Shown here: piece after piece, positions 22,915 to 31,080 of the stretch
How positions within the stretch are numbered: the stretch's first letter is position 1
Layout: each line of letters opens with the position of its first letter
Assembly (NCBI GenBank): GCA_021789215.1
Contig: JAJYJS010000016.1
Span: 1-40,588 of the forward strand
Origin: Nitrospirota bacterium
Lineage (GTDB): Bacteria; Nitrospirota; Thermodesulfovibrionia; Thermodesulfovibrionales; JdFR-88
Direction of reading: 5' to 3'
Length of the DNA stretch: 40,588 nucleotides
The notes under the pieces: model-generated
Told to the model about the DNA's origin: nothing
Database searches by the model: none
Seen by the model: the letters and a program-made list of their open reading frames with translations, nothing else
Position numbers and translations under genes: made by a program

Positions 22915-25373
22915 CAGAGCTTACGATAAACGGCAAGAAGGTACAGGCCCCGCCCAAGAGCACCATTTTGCAGGCCGCGCTTGGCAACGGCATTTACATA
23001 CCGCACCTCTGCTGGGACAGGAGGCTGCTGCCCTACGGCGGGTGCCGCCTCTGCCTTGTGGAGGTGGAGGGGCAGAAAAAGCTGCTTGCAGCCTGCTCCA
23101 CGCCGGCAGAGCCCAATATGATAGTCCACACCGAAACGCCCAAGCTCGCAAAGGCAAGGCGCACGGTGCTGGAACTCCTGCTCGTGCACCATCCGCTTGA
23201 CTGCCCTGTCTGCGACAAGGCCGGGGAGTGCGAGCTTCAGGAACTGGCGTTCAAATACGGCCCCTCGGAAAGCAGGTTCCAGGCGGAGAGGAAACACGAC
23301 CCCGAATTCCTTGCGGCCCCGCTCATAGAGCGCAACCCCAACAGGTGCATCCTGTGCGGCAAGTGCGTGAGGGTATGCAAGGAGCACCAGGGGGTCGGCG
23401 CGATAAACCTCATCGGAAGAGGGTTCAAGTCCAAGGTGAGCCCCGCGTTCGAGGAGACGCTTGACTGCGAGTTCTGCGGCCAGTGCGTGGACTCCTGCCC
23501 CGTGGGAGCGCTCGGGACGAAGCCCTACAGGTTCCGTTCAAGGGTCTGGTTCATGGACGACCAGGAGAACATCTGCCCCTATTGCAGCGTGGGCTGCACC
23601 ACCGTGCTCTCCCTGCGCGAGGGGAGGATCATCCGCGCGCGCGGAAAGGACGGGGCCGGACTCAACGAGGGAGACCTCTGCCCGCGCGGCAGGTTCGGCT
23701 TCGACTTCATAGAGTCGGAACACAGGCTCTCCACCCCGCTGCTGAGGAAGGGCGAAAAGCTCGAGCCGGTAAGCTGGCAGGAGGCGTTCGATTACATCGC
23801 GCAGCGGCTTGGAGAGATAAAGGCCCGGCACGGGGCCGGCTCCATAGGCGCAATCGGCTCCGAAAGGTGCTCGGTCGAGGACAACTACATGCTGCGCAAG
23901 TTCATGACAGCCGCCATAGGCTCGAAAAACCTGGACTCCCGCGCGCATTTCGGATACTCAAAGCAGGTGGAGGCGTTAAGGAAGGCCTTCGGCATGGAAG
24001 TCCTTCCCATGGACCTGAACGCCCCGCTTACTGCGGACGTACTCTTTGTGCTGGAGTCCGACCTCACCTCCACCCATCCGATATACGGCCTTAAAGTGCT
24101 TGCCGCGAGCCGCGATTTCGGGGGCAACCTGATAGTGGCCGACTCGAAGGAATCGAAACTCGCCAGGTGGAGCAACAACTGGCTGAGGATCAGGCCCGCA
24201 ACGGGTGTTGCCCTGGTCAACGGCATAATGAAGGCCATCATCGACGCAGGGCTCCACGACAGGAAGGCCGAGGGCGTAAAAGGGTTCGATGCGCTCAAAA
24301 AGGGCCTCGAAAACTACGCCCCGGAAAAGGCCCAGGCATTGACCGGCATCCCGGCCGAAGAGATTAAAAAGACCGCGAAGGCCATCGCGGAGGCGAAAAA
24401 CCCGATGTTTTTCCTCTCCATAGGGAGCGCGGAGAACACCAAGGGCGAAAGCGCGGCGCTCGCGCTGGCCAACCTTGCGATACTGGTTGGCAGGGGGCCG
24501 GAGGCCCTTGGCATGCCTGCGGAGTTCGCCAACTCCATAGGGCTCCAGCTTGCGTTCGGCGATGCCGGAAAGGGCGGCCTGAACACCAGGGACATGCTCT
24601 ACGGCAAGGGCATCAAGGCCCTTTACCTGATGGGCGAGAACCCGGTCATCACCTTCCCAGACACCGCAAAGGTCGAAGAGACGCTGAAGGGGCTTGAGCT
24701 TCTCATAGTGCAGGACATAATGCTCACCGAGACCGCCGCCATGGCCCATGTCGTCCTTCCCGCCTCAAGCTGGGCGGAGAAGGAAGGGACCTTCGTGGGA
24801 CTGACGGGCAAGCCTCAGAAATTCGTGAAGTGCCTGCCGGAGACCGGCACCTCCACCGCGGACTGGAAGATACTCCGCAACCTCGGGAGGGCGATGCAGG
24901 TGGACATGGGCGCAAAAAGCGGCGAGGAGCTGGCCGCGGAGGTCGCAAGCAATGTGGACTTCCGGTTCAGCGCCGACAAGGCAACGCCGGTCTTCAACCC
25001 GGTCGAATACTCGGTGAACGAGGTGCCGGACAGCGGCTACCCGCTCCTTTTTGCCACGGGCAACCTGATGCAGCACTCCGGAAGCCTGACGACGATATCC
25101 AAAAACCTTGGCTCGGCCATATCGGACGCCTATCTCCAGGTGAACCCGAAGGACGCGAAGTCCCTTGGCCTGGCCGACGAGGGATACGCGAAGATAAGCG
25201 GCAGACAGGGCGCGGCGATTTACCTCAAGATAAAGGTGACCGATGAGGTGCCGCAGGGCATGACATTCGCCCCGGCCCACTTCGCCCACGCGAAGGTGAA
25301 CCTGCTTACGACGCCTTCCAAAAACGGCGAGGCCCCGACCATAGCCGTAAAGGTGGAAGCGGCGGCAAAGTAG
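22911..25373 (+). CDS. nuoG: NuoG-like / FdhA-like iron-sulfur molybdopterin-fold subunit
   Basis: 820 residues from ATG 22911, coupled to nuoF. Order of domains: plant-type [2Fe-2S] (CWD...YGGCRLC, about 34-50); His-Cys3 [4Fe-4S] (HHPLDCPVCDKAGEC, about 92-106); two ferredoxin [4Fe-4S] motifs (CILCGKCVRVC about 146, CEFCGQCVDSCP about 186); a fourth [4Fe-4S] motif CPYCSVGC (about 222); then a molybdopterin oxidoreductase fold with the C-terminal dinucleotide-binding domain. Where formate dehydrogenases have Cys/Sec (VDxxARLC/U-H), this protein reads LDSRAHFGYSK, so a Mo/W ligand is apparently missing and no in-frame TGA exists. NuoG of complex I is the better match than an active FDH. A terminator follows the stop. 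Confidence 0.9.
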   Translation: MTELTINGKKVQAPPKSTILQAALGNGIYIPHLCWDRRLLPYGGCRLCLVEVEGQKKLLAACSTPAEPNMIVHTETPKLAKARRTVLELLLVHHPLDCPVCDKAGECELQELAFKYGPSESRFQAERKHDPEFLAAPLIERNPNRCILCGKCVRVCKEHQGVGAINLIGRGFKSKVSPAFEETLDCEFCGQCVDSCPVGALGTKPYRFRSRVWFMDDQENICPYCSVGCTTVLSLREGRIIRARGKDGAGLNEGDLCPRGRFGFDFIESEHRLSTPLLRKGEKLEPVSWQEAFDYIAQRLGEIKARHGAGSIGAIGSERCSVEDNYMLRKFMTAAIGSKNLDSRAHFGYSKQVEALRKAFGMEVLPMDLNAPLTADVLFVLESDLTSTHPIYGLKVLAASRDFGGNLIVADSKESKLARWSNNWLRIRPATGVALVNGIMKAIIDAGLHDRKAEGVKGFDALKKGLENYAPEKAQALTGIPAEEIKKTAKAIAEAKNPMFFLSIGSAENTKGESAALALANLAILVGRGPEALGMPAEFANSIGLQLAFGDAGKGGLNTRDMLYGKGIKALYLMGENPVITFPDTAKVEETLKGLELLIVQDIMLTETAAMAHVVLPASSWAEKEGTFVGLTGKPQKFVKCLPETGTSTADWKILRNLGRAMQVDMGAKSGEELAAEVASNVDFRFSADKATPVFNPVEYSVNEVPDSGYPLLFATGNLMQHSGSLTTISKNLGSAISDAYLQVNPKDAKSLGLADEGYAKISGRQGAAIYLKIKVTDEVPQGMTFAPAHFAHAKVNLLTTPSKNGEAPTIAVKVEAAAK

Positions 25374-25395
25374 GCCCGGCGCACAGACCAGCGGG

Positions 25396-25424
25396 AAGCC
25401 CCCTTCCAAGGGGGCTTCTTTTTT
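25396..25424 (+). terminator. Rho-independent terminator of the NuoEFG-like operon
   Basis: Inverted repeat AAGCCCCCTT / AAGGGGGCTT separated by CC, followed by CTTTTTT. It lies about 22 bases after the nuoG stop and closes the operon that starts at the sigma-54 promoter. Confidence 0.92.
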
Positions 25425-25435
25425 GGAAGGAATGT

Positions 25436-25441
25436 TATAAT
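25436..25441 (+). promoter_or_regulatory. Possible -10 box for the CGGC-domain gene
   Basis: A perfect TATAAT lies 43 bases before ATG 25485, just after the terminator. I see no convincing -35 at 16-18 bases. Confidence 0.35.
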
Positions 25442-25484
25442 TTTTCCTGGACCGGAATCGGAAAATGGACTATCGGAGGCGGAA

Positions 25485-25829
25485 ATGAAGAAAGTGGCTG
25501 TAGTGGGCTGCGGCGCATATATGGAAAGCGGTTACGGATGCCCCGGGGAGTGGCGCTGTCTCAAGGCCGCGGCCCTTGGCGAGGGGAATTTCGGGGAAAA
25601 GTCCTCTGTGGTGGCCTTTGTGAAATGCGAGTGCCCCGGCCGCACGCTCGTGCCAACGCTCGGGATGGCCGCGAAGCTCTCAGAGATCAAGCCGGACGTG
25701 ATACACTTCAGTTCCTGTCTCGCAAACTCCAAACCCGGCTGTCCTTACATCTCCGCGGAGGAACTGGCAAAGCTGGTCGAGGGGAAAACAGGCATAAAAG
25801 TCGTCCTGGGCACCCACGATTACCATTAG
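25485..25829 (+). CDS. CGGC-domain protein
   Basis: 114 residues. The N-terminal VGCGAYMESGYGCPGEWRC, the mid VKCECPGRTLVP and the late HFSSCLANSKPGCP carry at least eight Cys, and the protein ends VVLGTHDYH. This matches the CGGC domain, a small putative metal-binding family of anaerobes. ATG 25485 has GGAGG nine bases upstream. Function is unknown; the Cys clusters suggest metal or redox binding. It follows the operon terminator, so it probably has its own promoter, and it precedes the FAD-linked oxidase by 11 bases. Confidence 0.8.
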   Translation: MKKVAVVGCGAYMESGYGCPGEWRCLKAAALGEGNFGEKSSVVAFVKCECPGRTLVPTLGMAAKLSEIKPDVIHFSSCLANSKPGCPYISAEELAKLVEGKTGIKVVLGTHDYH

Positions 25830-25840
25830 GACGGCACGCC

Positions 25841-27193
25841 TTGGAAGACAAGTCAAAACTCCTGCCTTTGGACATAGCGCATTTTTCCCGGGAACCGGAA
25901 GACCTCCTGGCCTACGGCTTCGACGCCTCCGGCCTCATGGAGATGCCCGCCGCCGTCGCCTGGCCGGAGAATGCGGAAGATGTGCTCAGGATACTCCGCT
26001 ACGCAAGCGCCAACAGTCTGGCCGTAATCCCGCGCGGGGCGGGCACCGGGATGACGGGCGGCTCCGTGCCCTCCAGGGGCGCCATCGTCATCAGCTTCGA
26101 GCGGATGAACAGGATACTGGATGTCGATGAAGAGAACCTGACCGTCCTCGTCGAGCCCGGCGTAATAAACGGGAGGCTGCAAAGGGAGCTTTACTCCTAC
26201 GGCTTTTTCTACCCGCCAGACCCGGCCAGCATGGAGTTCTGCACGCTGGGGGGGAACGTGGCCGAGAACGCCGGGGGGCCGAGGGCGCTCAAATACGGCG
26301 TTACGCGGGACTATGTCCTCCAGCTTGAGGCGGCCCTGCCGGAGGGCAGGCTGATAAACGCCGGGGTGCAGACCAGAAAGGGCGTTGTCGGGTACGATTT
26401 GGCCCGGCTCCTTGTCGGCTCCGAGGGCACGCTCGCCGTGGTCACAAAGATAAGGCTCAAGGTGCTCCCGATGCCGGAGGACATACTGACGCTGCTTGTA
26501 ATATTCAGGGATGTGGAGAGGTCGGGCGAGGCGGTCTCCCGCATAACGGCGGCCAAGATAATCCCCCGCACCCTTGAGATAATAGACAGCGAATGCATCC
26601 GGGCGGTGGAGGGCTACAGCCCCGTGGGGCTGCCCAAAAACGCCGCCGCGCTCCTCCTTATTGAGCTGGACGGCCATCCGGCCGCGATAAGGGCCGAGGC
26701 CGGGCAGGTCGTGGGCATCTGTGAAAAACTTGGCGCGGAGGTCACCATGGCCGAGGACGACGAGGCAAGGGACGCCCTCTGGAAGGCAAGGCGCGGCATA
26801 TCCCCTGCCCTCTACCACCTCTGCACAGGAAAGATAAGCGAGGACATCGTAGTGCCCAGGAGCCGCATACCTGAGATGCTTTCGGCCCTCAGGGCGCTTT
26901 CGGAAAAGACGGGCATACCCATAGCCACATTCGGCCACGCGGGAGACGGCAACCTGCATGTGAACCTCCTGCCGCCGAAGGAACAGGACTTCACCCCGGT
27001 GCTCACGGAGCTTTTCACAAAGGTCCTGTCGCTTGGCGGTACGATATCCGGCGAGCACGGGGTCGGGCTTACAAAAAAGTCCTTCATAGACATGGAAATA
27101 CCCCCGGAGGAGCTAAGGCTCATGCGGGAGATCAAAAAAACCTTCGACCCGAAAAACATATTAAACCCCGGCAAGATTTTTCCCGATAAGTAA
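25841..27193 (+). CDS. FAD-linked oxidase, GlcD/D-lactate dehydrogenase family
   Basis: 450 residues. It has a PCMH/VAO-type FAD-binding domain (PENAEDVLRILRYA, then IPRGAGTGMTGGSVP, GGNVAENAGGPRALKYG and VGSEGTLAVVT). The C-terminal cap has the substrate/metal His motifs FGHAGDGNLHVN and SGEHGVGLTKK. Such enzymes oxidise D-2-hydroxy acids (glycolate, D-lactate). The start is TTG 25841 (MEDKSKLLPLD); the longer frame to 25538 overlaps the CGGC gene and is rejected. No Fe-S partner (GlcF) or lactate permease is adjacent, so substrate and electron acceptor are open. It forms a pair with the CGGC gene. Confidence 0.92.
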   Translation: MEDKSKLLPLDIAHFSREPEDLLAYGFDASGLMEMPAAVAWPENAEDVLRILRYASANSLAVIPRGAGTGMTGGSVPSRGAIVISFERMNRILDVDEENLTVLVEPGVINGRLQRELYSYGFFYPPDPASMEFCTLGGNVAENAGGPRALKYGVTRDYVLQLEAALPEGRLINAGVQTRKGVVGYDLARLLVGSEGTLAVVTKIRLKVLPMPEDILTLLVIFRDVERSGEAVSRITAAKIIPRTLEIIDSECIRAVEGYSPVGLPKNAAALLLIELDGHPAAIRAEAGQVVGICEKLGAEVTMAEDDEARDALWKARRGISPALYHLCTGKISEDIVVPRSRIPEMLSALRALSEKTGIPIATFGHAGDGNLHVNLLPPKEQDFTPVLTELFTKVLSLGGTISGEHGVGLTKKSFIDMEIPPEELRLMREIKKTFDPKNILNPGKIFPDK

Positions 27194-27274
27194 GCAGCAA
27201 GTTTTTTATTAAGACCTGATTAGAAATTTATTGGCAAACAAAAAACCCTTATTGTCCGGAGGAGGTCCCTATTC

Positions 27275-28906
27275 ATGAGCAGGCGCAGCATCAAATCCAA
27301 GCTGAATATCTCGATATCCCTTGTAGTCCTTGCCGTTGTCTTCATGGCTTTTTTTTCGGTCTTTCTGGTCGTAAACACAAGGGATTTGAGCAAAGCGGTC
27401 CTGCGGTACAGGGGTTCGCGGGAGGAGCTGAAGACATGGCAGGACCTCCAGCTCCAGACGGCAGACATGTGGCAGTTTTTCACGGATGCCTCGCTGACCA
27501 GGGACAGGGCTTCCATAGACAGGGACGCGCAGGGGGCGCTTGAAGCGGCCAGGAAAGACATCGGACAACTGGCCGGATTCAACGCGGCCAGGCCTGAGAT
27601 CTCGGACAAGCTGAAGACCATCAGGGACAATATCGAGAGCATGTGGCAGACCGGCAATTCGATGTACGACGCTTATGGGGCCGGCCTGAAACAGGGGAAC
27701 GCCATAATGGGAAAATTCGATTCGGCGGGCGACAGCAGCATAAAAGGCATCGCCTCAATCCTCGAAAAAAGGGAGGCCGATGCGGATGCCGGGATAGGCG
27801 CAGTCTCCCGCATGCTGGCTGGCGCGGTGAAAGTCATGGCCGCGATAGCGGTCCTGCTTGGGCTCATGGGGGGCCTGATAATCATGGGCATGGTAGCCGT
27901 AAGGAACTCTATCACCCGCTCGATAGCGGACATGATACAGGCCGCTGAGACGCTGGCCTCCGGCGACCTGACCGTGGACTTCGGGGAAAAAGCAAAAGGG
28001 GGCGACGAGATGTCCATGCTGTTTGCCAGCATGGACAAGGTGGCGTCCTCATTCAATGCCATGATAGCGGAAATAACCGGCTCCGCCAGCAAGGTGGTGG
28101 AGACCGTCGGCGCGCTCAGGGACGATGCGCAAAAGACATCCGAGAGGGCGCAGGGCCAGTCGCTCCAGGCCTCCCAGACGGCGGCGGCCAGCGAGGAGAT
28201 GACCCAGACCATTAACGAGATAGCCAGGAACGCGGCCAACGTCTCCGAGAACTCCAGGAAGGCCTGCGATATAGCCGAAGCGGGCAGGACGGCCGCGTCC
28301 GGGGCCATAGCCACTTCGGAAAGGGTTTACGAATCAACCGCGGAGCTTGAAAAAAAGATGGTGCACCTCGACCAGAAGGCGTCAGAGATAGGCGATATCG
28401 TTTCCGTCATCAACGACATCGCCGACCAGACGACCCTGCTGGCCCTGAACGCCTCCATAGAAGCGGCACGTGCGAACGAGCACGGCAAGGGGTTCGCCGT
28501 TGTGGCCGAGGAGGTCCGCAAGCTGGCCGAAAAAACGATAAAGGCCACGGCGGACGTCTCCGGGCGCATAAGGCAGGTCCAGAGGGAGACGCGCGACACA
28601 AGCAGGGCCATGAAGGTTTCCACCGATGAGGTGAAGAAGGCAACCGGAGAGATAAGCGGCCTCGGCACGGCCCTTTCCGCCATTGTGGAGCAGGCCATGA
28701 AGATGAAAGACCAGATAACGCAGATAGCCGTATCGGTTGACGAACAGTCCAGCGTGGCATCCCAGATTACTGAGAACATGGAATCCTCGTCCTCTATCGC
28801 CCGCGAAATGGACATGACATCCCAGGACCTCATGGAGCAGGTCAACAGGCTGAGCGGGGTCGTGCAGGCGCTCAGGGACTCGACAACCGGGTTCAGGACG
28901 AAATAA
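27275..28906 (+). CDS. Methyl-accepting chemotaxis protein
   Basis: 543 residues with transmembrane segments at about 11-33 and 183-208. They enclose a periplasmic helical sensor region of about 150 residues, possibly a four-helix-bundle type. A HAMP domain follows (about 209-262), then a long coiled-coil signalling domain whose hairpin tip, including [20 protein letters not shown] and [18 protein letters not shown], is well conserved. ATG 27275 has GGAGGAGGT eight bases upstream. No CheA or CheW gene is near. The ligand is unknown. A GC hairpin follows the stop. Confidence 0.96.
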   Translation: MSRRSIKSKLNISISLVVLAVVFMAFFSVFLVVNTRDLSKAVLRYRGSREELKTWQDLQLQTADMWQFFTDASLTRDRASIDRDAQGALEAARKDIGQLAGFNAARPEISDKLKTIRDNIESMWQTGNSMYDAYGAGLKQGNAIMGKFDSAGDSSIKGIASILEKREADADAGIGAVSRMLAGAVKVMAAIAVLLGLMGGLIIMGMVAVRNSITRSIADMIQAAETLASGDLTVDFGEKAKGGDEMSMLFASMDKVASSFNAMIAEITGSASKVVETVGALRDDAQKTSERAQGQSLQASQTAAASEEMTQTINEIARNAANVSENSRKACDIAEAGRTAASGAIATSERVYESTAELEKKMVHLDQKASEIGDIVSVINDIADQTTLLALNASIEAARANEHGKGFAVVAEEVRKLAEKTIKATADVSGRIRQVQRETRDTSRAMKVSTDEVKKATGEISGLGTALSAIVEQAMKMKDQITQIAVSVDEQSSVASQITENMESSSSIAREMDMTSQDLMEQVNRLSGVVQALRDSTTGFRTK

Positions 28907-28924
28907 AAGGCCCCTCACCCCCTG

Positions 28925-28946
28925 CCCCTCTCCCAGAGGAGAGGGG
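28925..28946. terminator. GC hairpin after the chemoreceptor gene
   Basis: A perfect 9-bp stem CCCCTCTCC / GGAGAGGGG with loop CAGA, preceded by CCCCTCACCCCCTG. It has no T-tract. It could be a structural end signal or a copy of a dispersed pyrimidine-rich palindrome of the CCCCTCACCC...GAGAGGGG kind seen in many bacterial intergenic regions. The rest of the 188-base gap to ccsA shows nothing else. Confidence 0.5.
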
Positions 28947-29085
28947 AATACAAGGTGGCGGGCTGCTTTTTCAGCGCCGGTTCTGAATATTTCAGAAAGT
29001 CTGTCATACGGCGGAAGCCGGGGCAGGTCCGGAATGATACACAGGAGCCGGATGGGCTCTATGTCTTGGCCCGCATGAGTGTTAT

Positions 29086-29091
29086 TATAAT
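29086..29091 (+). promoter_or_regulatory. -10-like TATAAT directly before ccsA
   Basis: TATAAT ends three bases before ATG 29095, too close for the usual start distance if this ATG is used. No good -35 is seen. Either the transcript starts elsewhere or the true start codon is internal. Confidence 0.35.
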
Positions 29092-29094
29092 GAG

Positions 29095-29817
29095 ATGACA
29101 GCGTACCTGGCGCTTTCGGCGCTGCCCCTTTACCTGCTTGGAATTTTTTACACGCCGCTTCTCTTTGCGGGGGCGCTGGCGCAGTTTGCCTATCTGTTGG
29201 CCAGGGGCGTCCACCTGGGGCGAATCCCTCTGGCCGGGCTTCATGACACGCTCATCTTTTTCAGCTCAAGCCTTGTCATTTTTTCGGCCCCCTTTTACAG
29301 GCCGATGAAAGAGAAAAGAATGCTCTTTTACCGGATGCTTGGCGTTTCCGCCCTGATACTTGCGGCTGCCGCCCAGTTGTCGGCCCCGCATGAAGGGCCG
29401 CTCCCGCCGGTGCTGGACACGTACTGGTTTGAACTCCACGTGGCGCTCTCGTTCTTCTCCTATGCGCTCTTCGGCATAGGGGCCTTCATAGGCATCCTCT
29501 CTCTGAGGGATGAGTCGCTTGCCGACTTGGAGAAAAAGCAGTACAAGGCCATATTCTTTGGCTACCTGCTCTTCAGCGCATCGATGATATTCGGCGGGAT
29601 ATGGGCTTTTCTGGCCTGGGGGACATACTGGCTCTGGACGCCGAAGGAGCTGTGGACATCCATCCTGTGGCTTTTTTACAGCTTCTATCTCCACGCCAGG
29701 AGCCAGCCGGGGTGGCGGGGCAGAAAGGCGGTCCTGACGGGCATCCTGGGCTTTGCGCTCGTGCTTTTCACCTATATGGGGGTGGGGCTTTTAATGAAAA
29801 GCTCCCATTCTTTCTAG
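29095..29817 (+). CDS. ccsA: CcsA/ResC-type cytochrome c assembly protein
   Basis: 240 residues with about seven hydrophobic helices. It has the haem-handling WWD-like segment AWGTYWLWTPKELWTSILW (about 180-200) and flanking conserved His residues in FELHVALSFF and FYLHARS. It is the second member of this family in the window; the first is linked to hemA. Its stop directly abuts the ResB-like start (29818), the System II pairing in which CcsA presents haem and ResB helps the apocytochrome. The multihaem cytochrome at the left edge is a likely client type. The start is uncertain because a -10-like hexamer adjoins the ATG. Confidence 0.9.
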   Translation: MTAYLALSALPLYLLGIFYTPLLFAGALAQFAYLLARGVHLGRIPLAGLHDTLIFFSSSLVIFSAPFYRPMKEKRMLFYRMLGVSALILAAAAQLSAPHEGPLPPVLDTYWFELHVALSFFSYALFGIGAFIGILSLRDESLADLEKKQYKAIFFGYLLFSASMIFGGIWAFLAWGTYWLWTPKELWTSILWLFYSFYLHARSQPGWRGRKAVLTGILGFALVLFTYMGVGLLMKSSHSF

Positions 29818-30534
29818 ATGGCCGCTCTTAAATTCATATGGAGGTTTTTCACGTCCATGAAGACGGCCCTGTGGCTTCTGGGGGCGGTTATCCTCTTCAT
29901 GCTCTACGGCTCGATAGCGCCTTCACAGGGCGCCATGCAGGGCATGGACTCCGGGCCTCTCCTGTGGTGGCTGGTGGCCGCGCCGCTTGCCCTCTCCTGG
30001 TGGCTGTGGGCTTCGATAGCGGCCCTGGCCCTGCTTGCGCTCTCCACGGTGCTTTGCAGCGTGGATTCCATAATTAAAAAAAGGGGCGGCCTGCTCCTTT
30101 CGATATCGCCGCAGGTAATACACCTCGGGTTCCTGTTCATACTGCTTGCCCACCTGCTAAGCTCCGTGGGCGGGGCCAAGGCCATGGGCTATGTGCAGGC
30201 GGGCCCGGAGGTTGAAACGCCCCTGGGTTTCAATTTCAGGATTGGAGATATAGAGGTCCAAAAAACCTCGCCGGATGGCTACATTACAGGATGGCACGCG
30301 GTCATCCAGTTTATCTCTGGGGGAAAGGTCTTGAAGGAGGGCCTGCTTGCGCCCAACAAGCCCGCCTTTTTCAGGGGATACGGTTTTTATCTCAGGGACC
30401 TGAGGCCAGGGCCGGAACCCGCCGCCCTGATAGAGGCCAGCAGGGAGCCGGGTGCGCCCTGGGCGCTGGCGGGCGGCGTGCTTTTCATCCTGGGCACGGT
30501 TGCGCTGGTGGCCCTGAGGATAAGGCAGGAATAA
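29818..30534 (+). CDS. resB: ResB-like cytochrome c biogenesis protein (short form)
   Basis: 238 residues; full-length ResB/Ccs1 is usually 400 or more. It keeps the N-terminal amphipathic start and first helix typical of ResB (KFIWRFFTSMKTALWLLGAVI), two further helices (about 60-80 and 98-115), a small extracytoplasmic domain (about 120-205: TPLGFNFRIGDIEVQ, FFRGYGFYLRDL) and a last helix (about 213-233). The large periplasmic domain is reduced. It abuts ccsA with no gap, forming a two-gene System II unit. Its size suggests a minimal ResB as found in several anaerobe lineages, not a truncation, since the frame is clean. Confidence 0.85.
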   Translation: MAALKFIWRFFTSMKTALWLLGAVILFMLYGSIAPSQGAMQGMDSGPLLWWLVAAPLALSWWLWASIAALALLALSTVLCSVDSIIKKRGGLLLSISPQVIHLGFLFILLAHLLSSVGGAKAMGYVQAGPEVETPLGFNFRIGDIEVQKTSPDGYITGWHAVIQFISGGKVLKEGLLAPNKPAFFRGYGFYLRDLRPGPEPAALIEASREPGAPWALAGGVLFILGTVALVALRIRQE

Positions 30535-30546
30535 TGAAAAATGCCG

Positions 30547-30574
30547 TTTGCAACGGACCGTTTTCAGGTATAAT
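30547..30574 (+). promoter_or_regulatory. Promoter of the 3'-phosphoesterase gene, with a dyad over the -35
   Basis: TTTGCA (30547-30552), a 16-base spacer and TATAAT (30569-30574); the leader to ATG 30609 would be about 27 bases. The -35 lies inside a perfect dyad CCGTT-TGC-AACGG (30544-30556), which might be an operator. Confidence 0.55.
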
Positions 30575-30608
30575 GGTCTGAGAAAAAGGGCGGGGGACAA
30601 AGAAAAAA

Positions 30609-31073
30609 ATGCCTTTCTTCGTCGTCCAGGAGCACCACGCAACAAGGCTTCACTATGACTTCAGGCTGGAAATTGGCGGCGTGCTGAAAAGCTGGGCCAT
30701 ACCCAAGGGGCCTTCCATGGACCCGAAGGACAAGAGGCTTGCGGTGATGGTGGAAGACCACACGGTGGAATACGGCTCCTTCGAAGGGGTGATACCTGAG
30801 GGCAGCTACGGCGCGGGCCTTGTGCTCATCTGGGACAAGGGGGACTTCACGCCTGTAAGAGGGAGCATTGAAGAGGGCATCCTGGAGTTTACGCTTTCGG
30901 GCAGGAAGCTGAAAGGACTGTTCGTCCTGGCCAGGATGAAAGGCAGGGGGCCGGACAACTGGCTCCTCATCAAGAAAAAAGACGGGCTTGAAGAGCCGGG
31001 GTTCGAAGTCGCGGCGGCCCTTACGCCCGCCGTCGAAAAAAGGCTCAGGGGAAAAAACCCATACAAGGGGTGA
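30609..31073 (+). CDS. Stand-alone LigD-type 3'-phosphoesterase domain protein
   Basis: 154 residues, one PE domain of the kind fused to bacterial DNA ligase D. These enzymes remove 3'-terminal ribonucleotides and 3'-phosphates at DNA ends. Metal-site residues match the characterised family: H9, H15, D17 and R19 in [14 protein letters not shown], and H51 and Y55 in [20 protein letters not shown] and IPEGSYGAG are also conserved. Neither ligase nor polymerase domains of LigD, nor Ku, is adjacent; the archaeal-type RNA ligase is 28 kb away. Stand-alone PE proteins are known in archaea and bacteria. It is followed after seven bases by the amidohydrolase. Confidence 0.93.
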   Translation: MPFFVVQEHHATRLHYDFRLEIGGVLKSWAIPKGPSMDPKDKRLAVMVEDHTVEYGSFEGVIPEGSYGAGLVLIWDKGDFTPVRGSIEEGILEFTLSGRKLKGLFVLARMKGRGPDNWLLIKKKDGLEEPGFEVAAALTPAVEKRLRGKNPYKG

Positions 31074-31080
31074 GAGGGGG

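Noticed and set aside
22911-25373. An active NAD-linked formate dehydrogenase or [FeFe] hydrogenase large subunit
   Set aside because: No H-cluster motifs follow the Fe-S domains, and the Cys/Sec expected in a formate dehydrogenase is not present, so a NuoG-like assignment is safer.
25538-25840. N-terminal extension of the FAD-linked oxidase
   Set aside because: It overlaps the whole CGGC gene in another frame and has no family similarity; TTG 25841 gives a normal N-terminus.
28907-29094. A small RNA or CRISPR-like repeat after the chemoreceptor
   Set aside because: Only one hairpin is present, with no repeat-spacer periodicity and no clear promoter.
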